NCBI RefSeq assembly: GCF_026547205.1 | Contig: NZ_CP106877.1 | Coordinates: 2,196,771 to 2,260,770 of the forward strand | Length of the DNA stretch: 64,000 nucleotides | Direction of reading: 5' to 3' | From: Fervidibacillus halotolerans | Lineage (GTDB): Bacteria; Bacillota; Bacilli; Bacillales; Caldibacillaceae | Part shown: positions 9,812 through 19,870 of the stretch, in pieces | How the letters are laid out: every line of letters starts with the position of its first letter | Position numbering within the stretch: the stretch's first letter is position 1 | Made by a program: the position numbers and the translations under genes | The notes under the pieces: model-generated | Told to the model about the DNA's origin: nothing | The model's input: the letters and a program-made list of their open reading frames with translations, nothing else | Databases searched by the model: none

Positions 9812-10708
9812 TTAAACTTTCAAAAACTTTCGAACGGATAGTAAACTACCGAGGGTGCCGATTAAACAACCGAGTCCAAGGATTAGCCCACTTACCTCAT
9901 AAATAAATGGGGTAAATTCCAGCAAACGGATGAAATGCCCTTCTAATTTCGGTTGAATATACGAATAAACTTCTTTATATAAGAAGGCAATTAACGTAAT
10001 CGGGATAATTGATCCGAGGATGCCTAGCCACAATCCTTCTAAGAAAAACGGCCAGCGAATAAATCCATTGGTTGCACCGACTAATCGCATAATTTCAATT
10101 TCTTTTCTTCTTGAATTAATCGTAATTTTAATCGTATTGGAAATAAGAAAAATTGCGGTAAATAGTAATCCGATAATGAGTGCCAATCCGACATTTCGAC
10201 TCGCATCGATTACATTGAATAGTTTTTCAACTTCCCCTTTTCCGTAATTCACTTTATACACGTAATCGAATGTCTCAATTTGTTTTGCCACTTCCATCGT
10301 ATCTATTGGATCTTTCGTTTTAATAATAAAAGCATCATTCAGTGGATTTCGTTCTTCATATAATTCTTTGAAAAGATCCCCTTCATCCCCAAAGCTTGTA
10401 ATTAATTCATCCAATTCCTGTTCTTTCGAGGAAAAGATAATTGATTCGATTTTATCCATCTTTTTCAATTTGTTTAAAAGATCTTCCCGCTCAGTTTCGC
10501 CTGCAGTTGTATCGACCAATACTTTAATGGATACATCCTTTTCAATGGATGTGGCCACTTCATTTAAATTCATCAAAATGACATAAAAGACACCGACGAG
10601 TAATAAGGTGACCGTTACGGCACTAATCGATGCGAAAGTCATCCAGCCGTTTCTTGCGATGCTTTTTCCACTTTCTTTAATGTGGCGACCGAGTGTTCTA
10701 ATTTTCAT
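9812..10708 (-). CDS. ftsX: Cell-division ABC transporter-like membrane protein FtsX
   Basis: 298 residues with the FtsX layout: cytoplasmic RHIKESGKSIARNGWMTF, one membrane helix, an extracellular domain of about 130 residues (which binds the hydrolase coiled coil in known systems), then three C-terminal helices. RRKEIEIMRLVGATNGFIR is the FtsX coupling signature. ATG 10708 (8 bases after GGGGGGA) is used rather than the upstream in-frame codon. It overlaps the ftsE stop by 11 bases. Confidence 0.95.
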   Translation of the reverse strand: MKIRTLGRHIKESGKSIARNGWMTFASISAVTVTLLLVGVFYVILMNLNEVATSIEKDVSIKVLVDTTAGETEREDLLNKLKKMDKIESIIFSSKEQELDELITSFGDEGDLFKELYEERNPLNDAFIIKTKDPIDTMEVAKQIETFDYVYKVNYGKGEVEKLFNVIDASRNVGLALIIGLLFTAIFLISNTIKITINSRRKEIEIMRLVGATNGFIRWPFFLEGLWLGILGSIIPITLIAFLYKEVYSYIQPKLEGHFIRLLEFTPFIYEVSGLILGLGCLIGTLGSLLSVRKFLKV

Positions 10709-11384
10709 ATCCGTAGTCCCCCCGCTGTTCATCCCTTACAATCAAACCGTTTTCGATGGCGATAACTCGATGTTTTTTCGTATTTACGATTTCCTTATTA
10801 TGGGTTGCCATGATGACCGTCGTTCCTCTTGCATTAATTTCTTCAAAGATTCGCATAATTTCCCAAGAGGTATCCGGATCTAAATTTCCAGTCGGTTCAT
10901 CGGCAATGACAACGAGTGGAGAATTGACAATTGAGCGGGCGATAGAAACCCGTTGTTGTTCGCCCCCAGAAAGCTCATTTGGAAACATACGGGCCTTATG
11001 TTTTAAATTGACCAGTTCCAATACTTCCATAACCTTTTTCTTCGTCACTCGAGGGGACTCTTCGATTACTTCTAGAGCAAAAGCGATATTTTCATATACG
11101 GTTAATTTCGGTAGTAATTTAAAGTCTTGGAATACGACTCCGATATTTCTTCGGAAAAGCGGAACTTTACTATTTTTCAACTTCGTAATATCGACTCCGT
11201 TTACGATGATTTGTCCACTTGTCGGCTTTTCTTCCCGGTACATCATTTTAATAAACGTCGATTTCCCTGCTCCACTTGCTCCGACAACATAGACAAATTC
11301 CCCTTGGTCAATCTGTATATCAATGCCATTTGCTGCAACAACACCATTTGGATATCTTTTATAAACTTCTTTCATTGTGATCAT
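10698..11384 (-). CDS. ftsE: Cell-division ATP-binding protein FtsE
   Basis: 228 residues, exactly the B. subtilis length. Walker A GASGAGKST, signature LSGGEQQRVSIARS, Walker B VVIADEPTGNLDP, switch H in MATHNKEIV. It powers FtsX to activate wall hydrolases in elongation and sporulation. ATG 11384 is preceded by AAAGGTG at 8 bases; the frame extends four codons further upstream without a better site. Forms an operon with ftsX and probably the M23 gene. Confidence 0.96.
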   Translation of the reverse strand: MITMKEVYKRYPNGVVAANGIDIQIDQGEFVYVVGASGAGKSTFIKMMYREEKPTSGQIIVNGVDITKLKNSKVPLFRRNIGVVFQDFKLLPKLTVYENIAFALEVIEESPRVTKKKVMEVLELVNLKHKARMFPNELSGGEQQRVSIARSIVNSPLVVIADEPTGNLDPDTSWEIMRIFEEINARGTTVIMATHNKEIVNTKKHRVIAIENGLIVRDEQRGDYGYEN

Positions 11385-11710
11385 TCTGCAAATCACCTTT
11401 ATTTTCTGTCTTTTTGTTCAACTGATGTTCTTTCACTGTCTATTTTATATAGGTCTCAAGAATCATTATATCATCAAATTTTGACAAATTAAGATGAAAT
11501 TATTTTACATTTATATTTCATTTAGGACGATTCACCCAAAAAAAGCCTAGCGTTTGGAAATTTTTCTCGATTTTTGTCAAAATATTTTATTTGCTTATAA
11601 TTATAAGGAAAAATAAAAAAATGGAAAACATGGTTTTGCAAATTTTACATAGGTATTTTGAACTATAAAACGGGTTGAAGCTTCTAGAGGTCTATGGGGT
11701 GGGGGGCATT

Positions 11711-11846
11711 GGGTCATGGTTCCGGTTCCTTTGACCCGCTTTGGTGGGTCATGGTGGGCCATGGTTCCGGTTCCTTTGACCCGTTGGGGGGTAGGGGTGG
11801 GTCATGGTTCCGGTTCCTTTGACCCACTTCGGTTCCTTTGACCCAC
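11711..11846. repeat. Cluster A of GGTTCCGGTTCC palindromic repeats
   Basis: Three near-identical copies of the pattern GGGTCATGGTTCC-GGTTCCTTTGACCC (starting near 11711, 11746 and 11799; the second has a small internal duplication) and one half copy near 11830. GGGTCA/TGACCC ends pair, so each can form a hairpin. The same unit recurs near 16.6, 18.0 and 21.3 kb. The rest of the 11.39-11.70 kb gap is AT-rich and holds the presumed ftsE promoter. Confidence 0.9.
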
Positions 11847-11869
11847 TTTGACCTAGCGTGGCAGTAACG

Positions 11870-11913
11870 AAAAAAGTGGGCCGAGAGAACCGGAACCTCG
11901 ACCCACTTTTTTT
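11870..11913 (-). terminator. Terminator of cccB built from an inverted GGTTCC repeat copy
   Basis: AAAAAAGTGGGCCGAG pairs with CTCGACCCACTTTTTTT around AGAACCGGAAC, the complement of the repeat core. The arms begin at the cccB stop and carry T-runs on both strands. Confidence 0.85.
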
Positions 11914-12229
11914 ACTTTTGTTCGGCTAACCATTCGGCGACTTTTTTCGCGTCATCGCCCTTTAAAATACCTTTAGGCATTGATTTATAACCATTGACGA
12001 TAATATCTTCAATTTCCTCAGCTGTAAATTTCGATCCAATCTTGTCCAAATCCGGGGCATAGCCTGACTTCAAATCACCCCCATGGCAACTGGAACAGCT
12101 TTGCATATAAAGTTCCTCGCCAGATAAATCGGATGAATGGACGTTTTCAGTAGAATCGTTTCCCCCACCACAGGCTGACAACAATCCGACAGAAAGTAAG
12201 CCGATGAGCAACATATTCCTTTTTTTCAC
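11912..12229 (-). CDS. cccB: Lipoprotein cytochrome c551
   Basis: 105 residues. Lipobox LLSAC near residue 17 anchors it on the outer face of the membrane. After a short acidic linker comes a class I c-type domain with CSSCH for heme attachment and a methionine ligand in GYKSMPKG. It is a small electron carrier of the respiratory chain. GTG 12229, 7 bases after AAGGAGGGGG, is chosen over the open upstream frame because the lipoprotein signal starts there. Its place between prfB and ftsE matches B. subtilis. Confidence 0.93.
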   Translation of the reverse strand: MKKRNMLLIGLLSVGLLSACGGGNDSTENVHSSDLSGEELYMQSCSSCHGGDLKSGYAPDLDKIGSKFTAEEIEDIIVNGYKSMPKGILKGDDAKKVAEWLAEQK

Positions 12230-12439
12230 GAAAATCCCCCTCCTTGGAATAATTTTGGTCCATTTTAATGAAAAGCAAAGTTGGTTTAATTTGAGTATAG
12301 CATATCCGATTTTTATATTCCGCAATCGTGCATAGATGCTCGTCACGATCGATCCTCCAAATTGTTTTTCCCCTTTTCCATTTATTAATTATAAGGAAAT
12401 GGAAAAGGACGGCTTCCCAATTACCGCCGTCCTGAACAT

Positions 12440-13541
12440 TTATTTGATCGTAGAACGTAAATAGGCATCGATAAATCGGTCGATGTCACCGTCCATAACC
12501 GCCTGCACATTTCCAACCTCAACATTCGTACGATGATCCTTCACCATCGAATACGGATGGAATACGTATGAACGAATTTGACTTCCCCATCCGATTTCCT
12601 TTTGCTCACCACGAATTTCCGCCAATTCCTGTTCCTGTTCTTCAATTTTCCGTTGATACAATTTTCCTTTTAACATTTTCATCGCTTTTTCCCGATTTTG
12701 TATTTGTGAACGTTCCGATTGACAAGTAACGACAATTCCGGTCGGAATGTGTGTAATCCGAACGGCGGAATCAGTCGTATTCACGTGCTGACCACCTGCT
12801 CCACTGGAACGGTACGTATCGATTTTTAAATCCTCATTCCGAATGTCGATTTGTACATCACCAGTAAATTCCGGCATGACATCGCAGGAAACGAAGGATG
12901 TATGCCTACGACCGGAAGCATCAAAAGGAGAAATCCGTACGAGCCGGTGAACTCCCTTTTCCGCTTTCAAATATCCGTAAGCATTATGACCTTTGATTAA
13001 CAATGTAACACTTTTAATCCCTGCTTCATCTCCTGGCAAATAGTCCAACGTTTCCACTTTAAATCCTTTTTTCTCTGCCCAACGTGTATACATCCGTAAT
13101 AACATGGATCCCCAGTCTTGGGATTCAGTTCCTCCTGCACCAGGATGTAACTCTAAAATGGCATTGTTTTTATCATACGGGCCGCTTAAAAGCAGTTCGA
13201 GTTCAAAATCATTTAGTTTTTTTGTTAACTCTTCCAATTCCGACTCCATTTCCGCTTGTAAATCCGGATCTTCTTCTTCCTTCAATAATTCGAATGTTAA
13301 TTCTAAGTTCTCGTAAGTTTCGCTTAACTCTTTGAATTCATTAACTTGGTCTTTCAATCCATTTGCCTCATTAATAATGGACTGGGCCTTTTCTTGATCG
13401 TTCCAAAAATTAGGATCTGCCATTACTTCATCCAGTTCTTGAATCCGAGCTTCTTTATTTTCTAAGTCAAAGAGACCCCCTAAATTCCGCTATACGCTTA
13501 GCTGTTTTTTCCAATTCATTCCGGATTTCCGACAATTCCAT
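12440..13541 (-). CDS. prfB: Peptide chain release factor 2, expressed by programmed +1 frameshift
   Basis: Two frames encode one protein of 366 residues. The first starts at ATG 13541 ([10 protein letters not shown]) and stops after 24 codons at UGA (13469-13467). The slip site reads AGGGGGTCTCTTTGAC: a Shine-Dalgarno-like AGGGGG, CTT, then UGA followed by C. A +1 slip on CTT-T continues as GAC in the second frame, which ends at 12440. The main part carries SPF (stop-codon recognition, UGA/UAA) and GGQ (peptide release) in GAGGQHVN. The arrangement autoregulates RF2: low RF2 lets the ribosome pause at UGA and slip. A plain frame search reports only the second part. Confidence 0.96.
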
Positions 13542-13801
13542 CATACATCACCTCTATGAAAAATTTATGTTTTTAAAAAATAGTGGAAAGCTACCTTCCT
13601 ACATCTGTTTTTCAAACGGTTATTTTCCGGGAAATAATTCGACAGATTCTTCTCTTTTCCTTGCAATTATTGTAGAAGCAAACCATTCGGTTCTGATTGG
13701 CCATTCGATTTTACAAAAGGCAGCTCATCACTTTGATTTTCCAACGTTATTATACATAGTACGAGAAAAAAATGCGAGGATTTCCTTTTTCCATGAAAAG
13801 A
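13542..13801. other. Spacer upstream of prfB
   Basis: About 260 bases between prfB and the secA terminator. It holds the prfB ribosome site GAGGTG and AT-rich sequence. No gene is visible. Confidence 0.4.
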
Positions 13802-13826
13802 AGGGGGCAAAAAAATCGCTCCCCCT
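13802..13826 (-). terminator. Probable secA terminator
   Basis: On the minus strand AGGGGGAGC and GCCCCCT form a GC-rich stem (one bulge) around an A/T loop, followed by TTCTTTT. The U-run is imperfect. Confidence 0.5.
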
Positions 13827-13909
13827 ACAGATCATTCCAACCGATGATAAATCAGCTTGACAATCTTTTTATATTTTTCATCGTTTTCTAAAATTGAAAC
13901 GAAAATGGA

Positions 13910-16426
13910 TTACGATTCGAAACGGCCGTGACAGTTTTTATACTTTTTCCCGCTTCCGCATGGGCAAGGATCATTCCGGCCAACTTTCACTTTTTTACGG
14001 ATCGGTTTTCTTTTCGGTTTTTCTCCGGAAGAATTTGGCATAACCGCTTGACCTTTAGCGACTTCTTCCCGTTTTAAGTTATTGACAATCTCAGCTTTCA
14101 TAATATATTTTGCCACATCTTCTTCAATGGATTCGATCATATTTTCAAACATGGCGTATCCTTCTGTCTGATACTCTCGAAGCGGATCGGTTTGTCCATA
14201 TGCACGGAGATGGATGCCTTGTCGTAGTTGATCCATCGCATCGATATGATCGATCCATTTCGTATCTACTGTTCGAAGTAAAATAACTTTTTCAAATTCA
14301 CGCATTTTTTCCGGACCGAGCAGTTCTTCTTTTTCATTATAACGCTCGAGAACTTTTTCAAAAATCTTTTCAATGATCGCTTCGGGCTCAAGATTTGATA
14401 AATCAGATACCTTAATATCGCCCGGATGTAAGAGATTCGCATCCAAATATTGAATAAGCCCTTCTAAATTCCAATTTTCAGGATTTTCTTCGACAGGAGC
14501 AAAAGAATTGACATGTCGTTCAATGACCGTTTTAATCATTTTTTCAACGATTTCACGGAGATTATCCGAGTCGATTACTTCAAACCGTTGTTTATAAATG
14601 ATTTCCCGTTGTTGACGGATTACATCATCGTATTGCAATAGCTGTTTCCGAGCGTCGAAGTTATTTCCTTCAACCCGTTTTTGAGCGGATTCAACGGCTC
14701 TGGAAACCATTTTACTTTGAATCGGTTGGGAATCGTCCATGCCAAGTCGTTCCATCATCGCTTTCATATTATCGGATCCGAATCGACGCATCAATTCATC
14801 TTCCATAGACAAATAAAATTGGGTAACACCAGGATCTCCTTGACGACCAGAACGTCCCCGTAATTGGTTATCGATCCGACGGCTTTCATGGCGTTCCGTA
14901 CCGATGACAGCCAAACCGCCTAATTCTTTTACGCCTTCGCCAAGTTTAATATCCGTTCCCCGACCAGCCATGTTCGTTGCAATGGTAACCGCACCCTTTT
15001 GTCCAGCTTGAGCGATGATTTCCGCTTCACGAGCATGGTTTTTTGCATTTAAGACGTTATGGGGAATTCCTTTTCTTTTTAACAATTGGGAGACGAGTTC
15101 CGATGTTTCAATCGCCACGGTACCGACGAGCACCGGTTGACCTTTTCGATGGCGCTCTTCGATGTCTTTCACAACGGCGCGAAATTTCCCTTCCATCGTC
15201 TTATAAATCAAGTCAGGACGGTCTTCACGAATGACTGGTTTATTCGTTGGAATCACGTATACGTTCATATTATAAATATTTCGAAACTCTTCTTCTTCCG
15301 TTTTGGCAGTACCAGTCATCCCTGCTAATTTTTTATACATACGGAAATAGTTTTGGAAGGTGATCGTCGCCATCGTCATGCTTTCATTTTGAATTTCCAC
15401 GCCTTCTTTTGCTTCGATCGCTTGGTGCAACCCGTCGCTATACCGGCGCCCTTTCATTAAACGTCCGGTAAATTGGTCGACGATGATGATTTCACCGTCT
15501 TGTACGACGTAATCCACATCCCGTTGCATAATGACGTTGGCTCGTAAAGCTTGATTAATATGGTGATTCAATGTGACGTGACTAATGTCAAATAAATTAT
15601 CTATTCCAAAGGCTTTTTCTGCCTTCGTAATGCCTTCTTCTGTCAGTTGAACCGATTTCGTTTTTTCATCAACGGTATAATCTTTATCTATTTTTAATGT
15701 TTTGACAAATGCATTTGCTTGCATATACAGTTGGGTCGACTTTTTCGCTGATCCGGAAATAATTAACGGTGTACGGGCTTCATCGATTAAAATCGAGTCT
15801 ACCTCGTCAATGATCGCGTAGTTCAGCGGTCGTTGTACCATTTGTTCTTTATATAAAACCATATTATCCCGTAAATAATCAAAGCCAAATTCGTTATTTG
15901 TTCCGTAAGTAATATCCGCTTGGTAAGCCGCTTGTTTTTCTTCCCTCGTCATATCGTGTAAATTCAAGCCAACGGTCAAACCGAGGAATTCGTATATTTT
16001 ACCCATTTCCGTTGCGTCCCGTCTGGCCAAGTAGTCATTGACGGTAATGACATGCACACCTTTTCCCTCTAGTGCATTTAAATAAACGGGCATCGTGGAC
16101 GTTAATGTTTTACCTTCACCCGTTTTCATTTCAGCAATGTTTCCGTCATGGAGAACAACACCCCCCATTAATTGTACGCGAAACGGGTATAGGCCTAGAA
16201 CCCGTCGACTTGCCTCCCGAACAACGGCAAAGGCTTCAACTAAAAGATCATCTAATGTTTCTCCCTTTTCTAGCCGCTCTTTAAATTCATCGGTTTTTCT
16301 CCGCAGTGCTTCATCGGACAATTTTTTCATATCCGGAGCCAAGGCTTCAATTTTATCAGCTATTTTTTCCAAACGTTTCAGTTCTCTTTTGTTAAAATCA
16401 AAAATTTTATTTAAAATACTTGCCAT
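13910..16426 (-). CDS. secA: Preprotein translocase ATPase SecA
   Basis: 839 residues (B. subtilis 841). Walker A in [20 protein letters not shown]-type [17 protein letters not shown], and motif VI in [14 protein letters not shown]. The C-terminal zinc domain has [19 protein letters not shown] with its Cys and His ligands intact. It drives Sec-dependent export, including of the secreted proteins in this window. ATG 16426 lies 10 bases after AAAGGAG; an in-frame GTG two codons upstream is the alternative. Confidence 0.98.
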   Translation of the reverse strand: MASILNKIFDFNKRELKRLEKIADKIEALAPDMKKLSDEALRRKTDEFKERLEKGETLDDLLVEAFAVVREASRRVLGLYPFRVQLMGGVVLHDGNIAEMKTGEGKTLTSTMPVYLNALEGKGVHVITVNDYLARRDATEMGKIYEFLGLTVGLNLHDMTREEKQAAYQADITYGTNNEFGFDYLRDNMVLYKEQMVQRPLNYAIIDEVDSILIDEARTPLIISGSAKKSTQLYMQANAFVKTLKIDKDYTVDEKTKSVQLTEEGITKAEKAFGIDNLFDISHVTLNHHINQALRANVIMQRDVDYVVQDGEIIIVDQFTGRLMKGRRYSDGLHQAIEAKEGVEIQNESMTMATITFQNYFRMYKKLAGMTGTAKTEEEEFRNIYNMNVYVIPTNKPVIREDRPDLIYKTMEGKFRAVVKDIEERHRKGQPVLVGTVAIETSELVSQLLKRKGIPHNVLNAKNHAREAEIIAQAGQKGAVTIATNMAGRGTDIKLGEGVKELGGLAVIGTERHESRRIDNQLRGRSGRQGDPGVTQFYLSMEDELMRRFGSDNMKAMMERLGMDDSQPIQSKMVSRAVESAQKRVEGNNFDARKQLLQYDDVIRQQREIIYKQRFEVIDSDNLREIVEKMIKTVIERHVNSFAPVEENPENWNLEGLIQYLDANLLHPGDIKVSDLSNLEPEAIIEKIFEKVLERYNEKEELLGPEKMREFEKVILLRTVDTKWIDHIDAMDQLRQGIHLRAYGQTDPLREYQTEGYAMFENMIESIEEDVAKYIMKAEIVNNLKREEVAKGQAVMPNSSGEKPKRKPIRKKVKVGRNDPCPCGSGKKYKNCHGRFES

Positions 16427-16605
16427 ACGCACAACGCTCCTTTAAATTAAAAACCTTTTAGCCTTGCGAAAGGATTGTAAAGTTATGAAAATCCGAAAGA
16501 TAACATATCCAATTCATCGATTACTACTTAGCTTCGAAGGTCATATTTATTCTAACATATTTTTAATATTAACATTATCAGTTATCTGTGACAACAATCG
16601 AACTA

Positions 16606-16725
16606 GGGGGACAGGAACCTTGACCCGGGGAGTTGGGTAGAACCAGAAGGAGTGGGTCAAGGGAACCGGAACCTCGACCCACCCCTGGATCAAAACGGGA
16701 CAAGAGAACCGGAACCTTGACCCAC
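16606..16725. repeat. Cluster B of GGTTCCGGTTCC repeats, at the 3' end of a chromate transporter gene
   Basis: Three copies in inverted orientation to cluster A: near 16606, 16653 and 16697, each of the form GGGTCAAGGGAACC-GGAACCTCGACCC. The last begins one base after the transporter stop and could act as its terminator. The region between this and secA (16427-16605) is the secA promoter area. Confidence 0.88.
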
Positions 16726-17256
16726 TTATCCTAAAAAGAGGGCACCGTAAACGAGGGCACCGAGGATAACATAAGCGGGGTGCACTTTTCGAAATTCCAA
16801 GAAAAAATAACTAAGTAAAGCAATAATGAAAGTTTGCCAACCACCGATGCCTTGAAATGAGTTGAATAAAAAATCATAGGCAAGAACTCCTAATAAAACC
16901 GCAATCACCGGTCGAACATTTTGACTAAGTTGCTTTACCTTCGGGGAATCTTTATATTTTTGTAGAATACTCAATAAACCAATCATCAAGATCAGCGTAG
17001 GAGCCACGATGGCAAATATGGCAATGGCGGAACCTAACACCCCACCTTGCACAAATCCGACATAACCGGCCATTTTCGTAGCAATTGGTCCGGGTAAAGC
17101 GTTCCCTAGGGCAATCATTTCGCTAAATTCTTGATGGTTCATCCAGCCGTATCGATCGACGACTTCCTTTTCTACAAGGGGAATTGTCCCTGGGCCTCCA
17201 CCGTATCCTAAAATGCCTGGAATAAAAAATGCGAGAAAAAGATTCCAATAAATCAT
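16726..17256 (-). CDS. Chromate transporter family protein, short subunit (second of pair)
   Basis: 176 residues, about half a classical ChrA, with five to six hydrophobic segments. The family motif is present: FFIPGILGYGGGPGTIPLVE followed by ALGNALPGPIATKMAGYVG. Short ChrA proteins work as heterodimers of two half-size units. The start overlaps the stop of the partner gene by 4 bases (ATGA), so expression is coupled. The pair resembles ywrA/ywrB of B. subtilis. The natural substrate is unproven; chromate export is a family inference. Confidence 0.88.
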   Translation of the reverse strand: MIYWNLFLAFFIPGILGYGGGPGTIPLVEKEVVDRYGWMNHQEFSEMIALGNALPGPIATKMAGYVGFVQGGVLGSAIAIFAIVAPTLILMIGLLSILQKYKDSPKVKQLSQNVRPVIAVLLGVLAYDFLFNSFQGIGGWQTFIIALLSYFFLEFRKVHPAYVILGALVYGALFLG

Positions 17257-17822
17257 CGGGCTTTCACCTTTTGTTCTGATTTTGTCGAATCATCCGTTTT
17301 CTTAAATAAAGCTGCAATGATTAAAAAGATTATGAGAATCGCAGGATGAATGGATAATGGTTCCATGAGGAGAAAACTTCCTACGAGTAGCAACACAGAT
17401 TTTAACCAACCAAAGGAACTCTTCGTTCTTTTTACAAATTCCCATGTCAATATGCCCAACATAACACCGACAACGGGAATCACTGCTTTAGACATCCCTT
17501 GAACCCACGGTTGGTCTTTGTAACGATTTAAAACCGTCAGAAATATAATCATTAAAAAGACGGTTGGTAAAATTGTCGCTATTAAAGCTACTATTAGGCC
17601 TAAAAATCCACCGACCCGATAACCGATATATCCCGCTAATTTTGTAGCAATCGGTCCAGGTAAAGCATTTCCCAAGGCTAAACAATCGGAAAATTCCTCA
17701 TCGTCCATCCATTTGTACCGTTTTACCACCTCTTTATGAACGAGGGGAATGGAACTCGGGCCTCCACCATAACCAAAAATACCCGCCCGAAAAAAGGCGA
17801 GAAAAATATTTATATACTGCAC
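17253..17822 (-). CDS. Chromate transporter family protein, short subunit (first of pair)
   Basis: 189 residues. The same two motifs as the partner: FFRAGIFGYGGGPSSIPLVH and ALGNALPGPIATKLAGYIG. The C-terminus adds a charged tail (KKTDDSTKSEQKVKAR) expected in the cytoplasm. Its stop overlaps the partner's start. As in the ywr cluster of B. subtilis, a gamma-glutamyltransferase gene lies next to the pair. Confidence 0.88.
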   Translation of the reverse strand: MQYINIFLAFFRAGIFGYGGGPSSIPLVHKEVVKRYKWMDDEEFSDCLALGNALPGPIATKLAGYIGYRVGGFLGLIVALIATILPTVFLMIIFLTVLNRYKDQPWVQGMSKAVIPVVGVMLGILTWEFVKRTKSSFGWLKSVLLLVGSFLLMEPLSIHPAILIIFLIIAALFKKTDDSTKSEQKVKAR

Positions 17823-17880
17823 ACTTTCACCTTCTTACATTCATCCATTCAAATAGCAAAAATTAATAGATTATCAATTG

Positions 17881-17897
17881 TATGTATAAAATACATA
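17881..17897. promoter_or_regulatory. Dyad upstream of chromate-transporter pair
   Basis: TATGTATAAAATACATA is a perfect 7-3-7 inverted repeat, 59 bases before the first transporter start. A possible operator, but AT-rich dyads arise easily by chance. Confidence 0.3.
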
Positions 17898-18032
17898 GTA
17901 ATGATTATATTTCGTACGTAGTCAAATTAATGGATCAATTTGGGTTTTTTCGTTTACAAAATCAAATTTCTTTCGTTGCCTTTAAGTGTACTAATGATTG
18001 TTGAAAATAGCAATTATTAGGGGTGGGCGTGG

Positions 18033-18117
18033 TGGGTCATGGTTCCGGTTCTTTTGACCCACTTGGTTCTTTTAGCCCTCTGTATGGGTGGGATGTGGTT
18101 CCGGTTCCCTTGACCCA
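18033..18117. repeat. Cluster C of GGTTCCGGTTCC repeats, at the 3' end of ggt
   Basis: Copies near 18033 and 18088, plus a fragment around 18064. The last copy ends 7 bases before the ggt stop on the minus strand. Confidence 0.85.
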
Positions 18118-18123
18118 CCACCT

Positions 18124-19728
18124 TCACCAAATGGCAATGGCACTATCGGTTCGTTTTTCCGTTCCACCAATCAGTACACCGGTTTTCGGATCTCGCCATA
18201 TGATTTGTCCTCTTCCAAAGGCACCGTGATCCAATGAGACTTGAATCTCATGTCCTTTTCTCGCCAATCCTTGAGCGATATGATTTGGAAAATTCGGTTC
18301 TACAATCACCCGTTTCCCTTCAATCCATTGCCAACGGGGTGCATCGAGGGCAGCTTGAGGATTCAGATGGAAATCAATCATATTCATGACGACTTGCATA
18401 TGACCTTGGGGCTGCATATATCCTCCCATGACGCCAAAGGGACCAATCGCTGCTTTTCCCTTCGTAATAAAGCCAGGAATAATCGTATGATACGTTCTTT
18501 TTCCCGGTTGTAAAGCATTCGGATGGCTGGAATCGAGGGAAAAATCTGCGCCGCGGTTTTGCATCGCAATTCCCGTATCTGGAATCACAATGCCTGAACC
18601 GAACCCCATATAATTACTTTGAATATACGAAACCATATTTCCTTCTTCGTCAGCCGTTGCTAAATAGACCGTACCGCTTTTTCCTTGTTGTAATGGTTCG
18701 GGCATTCGGGCGGTTTTTCCAATTTGTTCCCTTCTTTTGGCACCGTATTTTTCTGAAAGCCACACATTTACATCTGCTTCCATATGTTGTGGATCCGTAA
18801 TAAACGCTTTTCCGTCAGTCATTGCTAGTTTCAGTGCTTCAATTTGTTTATGGTATGTTTCAATATCATCCTTCGTGTGAAATTCAAATTCTTTTACAAT
18901 CGATAACGCCATCAGTGCAACGATTCCTTGCCCGTTCGGTGGGATTTCCCAAATATCGTAACCTCGATAATGGATATGAATTGGGTTTACCCATATCGGT
19001 TCAAAAGTGGATAAATCATCTTTTGTTAAAAATCCGTTATGTTTTTTAAAAAAAGCATCGATTTTTTCCGCCAATTCTCCTTTATAAAAACTTTCCCCAT
19101 TTGTTTCAGCGATTGTTTGTAATGTGTTCGCATGGGCTTCAGAACGCCATAATTCACCAATTTTAGGTGGTCGTCCATCCGGTGCAAAGGTTTCAAACCA
19201 ATGGAGAAATTCGTCACCTTGAAGGGTTTGTTTATATTTTTTATATGCTAAGTTCCAATATTTTCCTAATGTCGGGCTAATCGGATACCCTTCCTGTGCA
19301 TAGGTAATTGCCGGCTTTAACGTTTCTGATAAAGGTAGTTTGCCAAATCGTTTCGATAAAGCTACCCAAGCCGCTGGAACGCCTGGAACCGTTACAGGAA
19401 TCACACCATGGGTTGGCATCTTTTCATACCCACGTTCTTTGACTGCATCAATGGATATGGATTTTGGTGACGGACCACTACTGTTTAACCCGTGTAATTT
19501 ATCCTTCATCCAGACGATTGCAAAAGCATCTCCACCGATTCCATTGGACGTTGGTTCAACAACCGTTAATGCAGCAGCCGTAGCTATTGCAGCATCAACC
19601 GCATTTCCCCCCTTTTTTAAAATGTCCAATCCAGCTTGGGAAGCGAGGGGGTGGGACGTGGCAACCATTCCCCTTTTCGCAAACATGGTCATTCGTTGGG
19701 ACGCATAAGGGTAGTGTAAAAAGTCCAA
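18124..19728 (-). CDS. ywrD: Gamma-glutamyltransferase, YwrD-like
   Basis: 534 residues, Ntn-hydrolase fold made as a precursor. Family motifs: MVATSHPLASQAG and KKGGNAVDAAIATAAAL near the N-terminus, PTSNGIGGDAFA, and the autoprocessing threonine in GKSGTVYLATADEEGNMVS near residue 350. The later part has the glycine-rich PFGVMGGYMQPQGH. There is no signal peptide, as in YwrD, so it is probably cytoplasmic and differs from secreted Ggt. GTG 19737 lies inside the ribosome site GAGGTG; TTG 19728, 6 bases after it, is the likely start. Substrate is glutathione-like or another gamma-glutamyl compound. Confidence 0.88.
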   Translation of the reverse strand: MDFLHYPYASQRMTMFAKRGMVATSHPLASQAGLDILKKGGNAVDAAIATAAALTVVEPTSNGIGGDAFAIVWMKDKLHGLNSSGPSPKSISIDAVKERGYEKMPTHGVIPVTVPGVPAAWVALSKRFGKLPLSETLKPAITYAQEGYPISPTLGKYWNLAYKKYKQTLQGDEFLHWFETFAPDGRPPKIGELWRSEAHANTLQTIAETNGESFYKGELAEKIDAFFKKHNGFLTKDDLSTFEPIWVNPIHIHYRGYDIWEIPPNGQGIVALMALSIVKEFEFHTKDDIETYHKQIEALKLAMTDGKAFITDPQHMEADVNVWLSEKYGAKRREQIGKTARMPEPLQQGKSGTVYLATADEEGNMVSYIQSNYMGFGSGIVIPDTGIAMQNRGADFSLDSSHPNALQPGKRTYHTIIPGFITKGKAAIGPFGVMGGYMQPQGHMQVVMNMIDFHLNPQAALDAPRWQWIEGKRVIVEPNFPNHIAQGLARKGHEIQVSLDHGAFGRGQIIWRDPKTGVLIGGTEKRTDSAIAIW

Positions 19729-19870
19729 TATGTTCACCTCTTTATAGTTGATTCACATCCTCGATTACTGTTCACCTTATATGTAATGATAACAATATTT
19801 TAACGAAAATCGGGGGATGTGCGTAAATTTTTTGGGTTTTCAAATAATAATCGTTTAGATCCAACAAATT

